A stretch of 64,000 nucleotides of DNA. Source: Epiperipatus broadwayi (taxonomy: Eukaryota; Onychophora; Udeonychophora; Euonychophora; Peripatidae). Positions 61,052 through 64,000 of the stretch are shown here, piece by piece; positions within the stretch are counted from its first letter, which is position 1; each line of letters starts with the position of its first letter. The notes under the pieces were generated by a model. It did not search any database and had not been told where the DNA came from. It saw only the letters and a program-made list of their open reading frames with translations. The position numbers and the translations under genes were made by a program. The stretch spans positions 13,344,364 through 13,408,363 of the forward strand of contig JAQFVV010000012.1 of the NCBI GenBank assembly GCA_028023455.1, written 5' to 3'.

Positions 61052-61315
61052 TATTGTGTAAAACAATGTATACAGCCATATGCTAAGTTTTTACAAATCA
61101 AATATTTAGTTATACCAATATTACTTATTAAATGACTATTTTTACCAAAACTATTAATATAAATCAATTATAGTAGCAATGTTATTTTATAATTAGTCCC
61201 AGTAACAGATTTCTTAATGAAAGAACATCATATGCATATTTTCAAAATCAAATAAGACTATCTCATTAACTATTACTGTCTAATCTACAATTATTATATA
61301 CACTTGGATAAAGTG

Positions 61316-62208
61316 ATTTCATATCTCCATATCTCCAAAACTTTTTACAGCAGTGCTGCAAAAAGTATTTTGTGCATTAAAATGGAATCTAAATGAGTAA
61401 AAGTAAATGGAGAGTATTTAAGTCATTTGGATTTTGCAGATGATGTAGTTGTTTTTGCAAACAATGCTTTAAAACTTCAGGAAATGTTGCAAAAGTTATC
61501 AGGTGAAAGCAAAAAAGGAGGACTAAAGCTAAATGTTAAAAAAACTACAGTAATGTTCAATAGATTTTCTCAAAAGATGAAAATAAAGATTCATTATGGT
61601 GAATTAGAAAAAGTTAACAACTACAAATACCTTGGTCAGATTATTACTATAGATCGAAACATAATGGATGAAATTAATCATAGAATTAAACTTGGTTGGA
61701 ATGCTTTTGGTAGAAATAACTTAATACTAAAGGAAATATGCCTATGTGTTTGAAAAGGAAAGTTTTTAATAAATGTGTTTTACCAGTTCTTACGTATGGA
61801 TCTGAGACTTGAACACTTAATAGAAAAGCTATACAGACTTCAGACCACTCAAAGAAGTATGGAGAGATGTATTAGGAGTAACAAGAAGAGATCGAAAATG
61901 CAATATATGGGTAAGAGAACAAACAGGTGTTACTGATATCATTGAAAAAATTAAACGACTGAAGTGGAGTTGGGCTGCATATACTGCTAGAAGAGATGAT
62001 AATAAATGGATAATTGAAATCTTAAACTGGATTCCAAAAGATGGTAAAGGACCCAGAAAAAGACCACATGTGAGATGGATGGATAAAATAAGAAAGTATG
62101 CAGGGGTGATGGGGAGAAAAAAGATTAGAGATCGGAAAAGATGGATTGAACTTGGAGAGACCTTCATTCTGCAGTGGAGGATAATGATTGACAATGATGA
62201 TGATGAAA
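61316..62208 (+). mobile_element. RTE LINE, 3' fragment with intact FADD box
   Basis: The longest of the RTE fragments, about 890 bp. It starts in motif B (PKLFTAVLQKVFCALKW) and continues with LDFADDVVVFANNALKLQ, where the catalytic FADD is intact, then LKLNVKKTTVMFNRFSQ, YKYLGQIITIDRNIMDE, NRWTIE-like text and KRPHVRWMDKIRK. It ends GACAATGATGATGATGAAAG. Broken at 61753 and again near 61810-61870. It is 5'-truncated, hence dead despite the intact motif. Confidence 0.85.
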
Positions 62209-62209
62209 G

Positions 62210-62903
62210 TTAATTCATTTTTGGCCTAGTATATAAGAAAAATATTATTTATATCATATAATACTAAATCATTTACTACTGTTACACAATGCTTTATTTA
62301 TCACCCTCTTTTACAGTTTTGATTGCCCCAGAAATCTTGTTCAGAACTTTTATATTTCAGCTTAATACCACTTTTCAATCAATAATTTGCTTCATTACAT
62401 CATAGCTTTAAGTTATTTATAAAAATACATTTTGAATCCATAAACCTGTAAATATATTGTAAGGTGTGGCTCTTACATCCCTCCAGTATCATTTACATAC
62501 GCTTTGTGGCCTAATTCTAATCCAAGACCCAATATAATAACATTACTTACTAAACCTTACATTAATAAAAAATAAACACTATAATTGAGAAACTATTAGT
62601 TGGTATATACATTTAAACCCCAATTTAATCATACAATAAATACATATTCAAATTAAACCATAAAACGCATACCTGACAATTATCTCATTAATTACGATAT
62701 AACTCTAATATACTACAACAATATGAGAGAAATATGATAGAATAGAGTAAACACAAGCAAGGAATGAAATTATTTTCAAGGAAAGAAACAACAAATAAAA
62801 ATTTTATTCTTATTAACATATTATCTATATATAATAATCACTAATAATGATGTAAACAATGGACCTAAATCAAAATCACAAACTTAATATTCAAAGCCAT
62901 CTA
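62210..62903. other. A+T-rich DNA, no gene recognised
   Basis: No coding region or known repeat seen. A slightly G+C-richer patch at 62455-62540 is unassigned. Confidence 0.4.
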
Positions 62904-62959
<56 letters not shown>

Positions 62960-64000
62960 TGATGATGATGATAATAATAATAATAATAATTCAATTCAAT
63001 TCAATTTATTCATAAATAAACAGCTCAAACAAGGCCACAAGTATTTACAAAGTAATATATATCTGTATTATAAATTACAAAGCAGTATATACAGATATGT
63101 AAAAATACTATTTACATTATTGTCAATGTAATATTGCTTTTATTTTGTCCTTAAATTGTTTATAGTTTAAAGAAAAAATATCGATATCTGAAAACTTTTG
63201 ATTATACTCTAGTTGCAATCTATACAATGGTGAATTAATTGAATGTTTTAATATAGGTAAATAAAACAAATCATGACATCTAGAATTATAAGATGGAATC
63301 CTAATTGCAATTCTTGTGATTGCATATTCTAAGGATACAGTTCCATGTATTAATTTAAATAAAAATGGCATGTCCATCAATAGTCTTTTATTATACATAT
63401 TATTTACTTTCTTAATATATATTTTATTTTTATAAATATATTTAAAATATTTATCTTGTATTTTTTGTAATTTACATATATTTGTTTGATTGTATGGGTT
63501 CCAAATAATAGAACCATAATGCAGAACAGGTACAATTAAAGTATTAAATAGTAATCTATATATCTCTATTGTAAAATGAATGTTTGATCTCAAAATCATG
63601 CCCATAATTTTAAGAGATTTATTAACTACTGTTTGAATATGCTCATTAAATTTATAATAACTTGTGAAGATGATACCCAGATCTTTCTGTTTAAATGTTT
63701 TCATAATTTTGTTCCCATTAACATTATTTTGATTATTACTAATTGTTGTTTTCTTTGTATAAGACAATGAATTACATTTTTTTGTATTTATTTGCATATT
63801 ATTGATATGGCACCAATCACAAAAATTATTAATATAATTTTGAAATATTTTATGATCATTTTTATGTTTAATCTCTAAAAAGATTTTAATATCATCTGCA
63901 TAACATAATATATTTTTCTCAGTTATTACAGAAGACAATCAGAAGTATAAATGGCAAAAAGAATAGGACTTAAAATACTTCCTTGGGGTATTCCACATTC
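62904..64000 (-). mobile_element. Jockey-like LINE with (ATT)n tail, runs off the window
   Basis: A minus-strand LINE whose 3' end is at left. On the minus strand the element ends ATAAATTGAATTGAATTGAA and then an ATT microsatellite interrupted by ATC units (62904-62990). The coding region fills 63123 to the right edge. The family is related to the fragment at 1-1060, which ends AATAAAGAATTGAAAA and TTATTATTA. Confidence 0.8.
63123..64000 (-). pseudogene. Jockey-like reverse transcriptase, C-terminal half
   Basis: The main frame covers 63123-63938 (271 codons). At its upstream edge a different frame reads GIPQGSILSPILFAIYTSD (RT motif B) at about 63997-63941, then shifts into SSVITEKNILCYADDIKIFL, which carries the intact catalytic YADD. 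Further on: INNMQINTKKCNSLSY, KQKDLGIIFTSYYKFNEHI, VPVLHYGSIIWNP and LQKIQDKYFKYIYK, all typical of the RT thumb and C-terminal part of Jockey-type LINEs. The single frameshift near 63935-63940 is the only lesion seen, so this copy is fairly young. Upstream RT fingers and endonuclease lie outside the window. Confidence 0.8.

Noticed and set aside
62859-63131. Plus-strand frame with poly-Asn and poly-Asp
   Set aside because: Translation of the (AAT)n/(GAT)n LINE tail.

Overview
This is eukaryotic, almost certainly animal, nuclear DNA. It is very A+T-rich, has no prokaryotic gene organisation, carries introns with GT/AG borders, and is packed with decayed transposable elements (TEs) typical of invertebrates: Penelope-like, RTE and Jockey-like retrotransposons, a Ty3/gypsy-like LTR element, and hAT, mariner and Tigger/pogo-type DNA transposons. 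There are also tRNA-headed SINEs, long foldback repeats and large GATA/GGTA/GACA microsatellites. I cannot name the species from sequence alone. No bacterial, viral, rRNA or functional tRNA gene was recognised.

The only convincing host-gene evidence is four minus-strand exons at about 1.6-2.1 kb (three close together) and 16.8 kb (one). All encode lysine/glutamate/glutamine-rich coiled coil, all have AG/GT borders, and every intron border I can check is phase 0. If they form one transcript, the roughly 14.7-kb gap is an intron holding a Penelope GIY-YIG relic, a 313-bp foldback, a hammerhead-like Penelope terminus, an hAT transposase relic and a Tigger-type element.

Region by region: 0-1 kb, Jockey-like LINE 3' end; 1.6-16.9 kb, coiled-coil gene with TE-filled intron; 17.4-32.2 kb, a decayed Ty3/gypsy-like LTR element (candidate LTRs near 17.4 and 30.4 kb; gag, protease, RT/RNase H and integrase at 24.9-29.8 kb) invaded by an inverted SINE pair, a nearly full-length RTE LINE, a foldback, and a mariner in the 3' LTR; 33.6-36.3 kb, an RTE 3' fragment abutting a fairly young Penelope-like element; 39.6-43.4 kb, an ancient minus-strand LINE; 43.6-47.9 kb, an RTE fragment, then a 3.16-kb TG...CA element sitting inside a GATA microsatellite; 52.3-54.4 kb, another LINE; 55.3 kb, a second copy of the head of the 3.16-kb element; 58.4-62.2 kb, a foldback, a second Tigger-type copy and another RTE fragment; 62.9-64 kb, a Jockey-like LINE running off the window.

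Nothing here looks like an intact multi-gene system. The points most worth checking are the hammerhead-like motifs tied to Penelope termini, the TG...CA element in the GATA array, the long foldbacks (potential dsRNA sources), and the coiled-coil gene.
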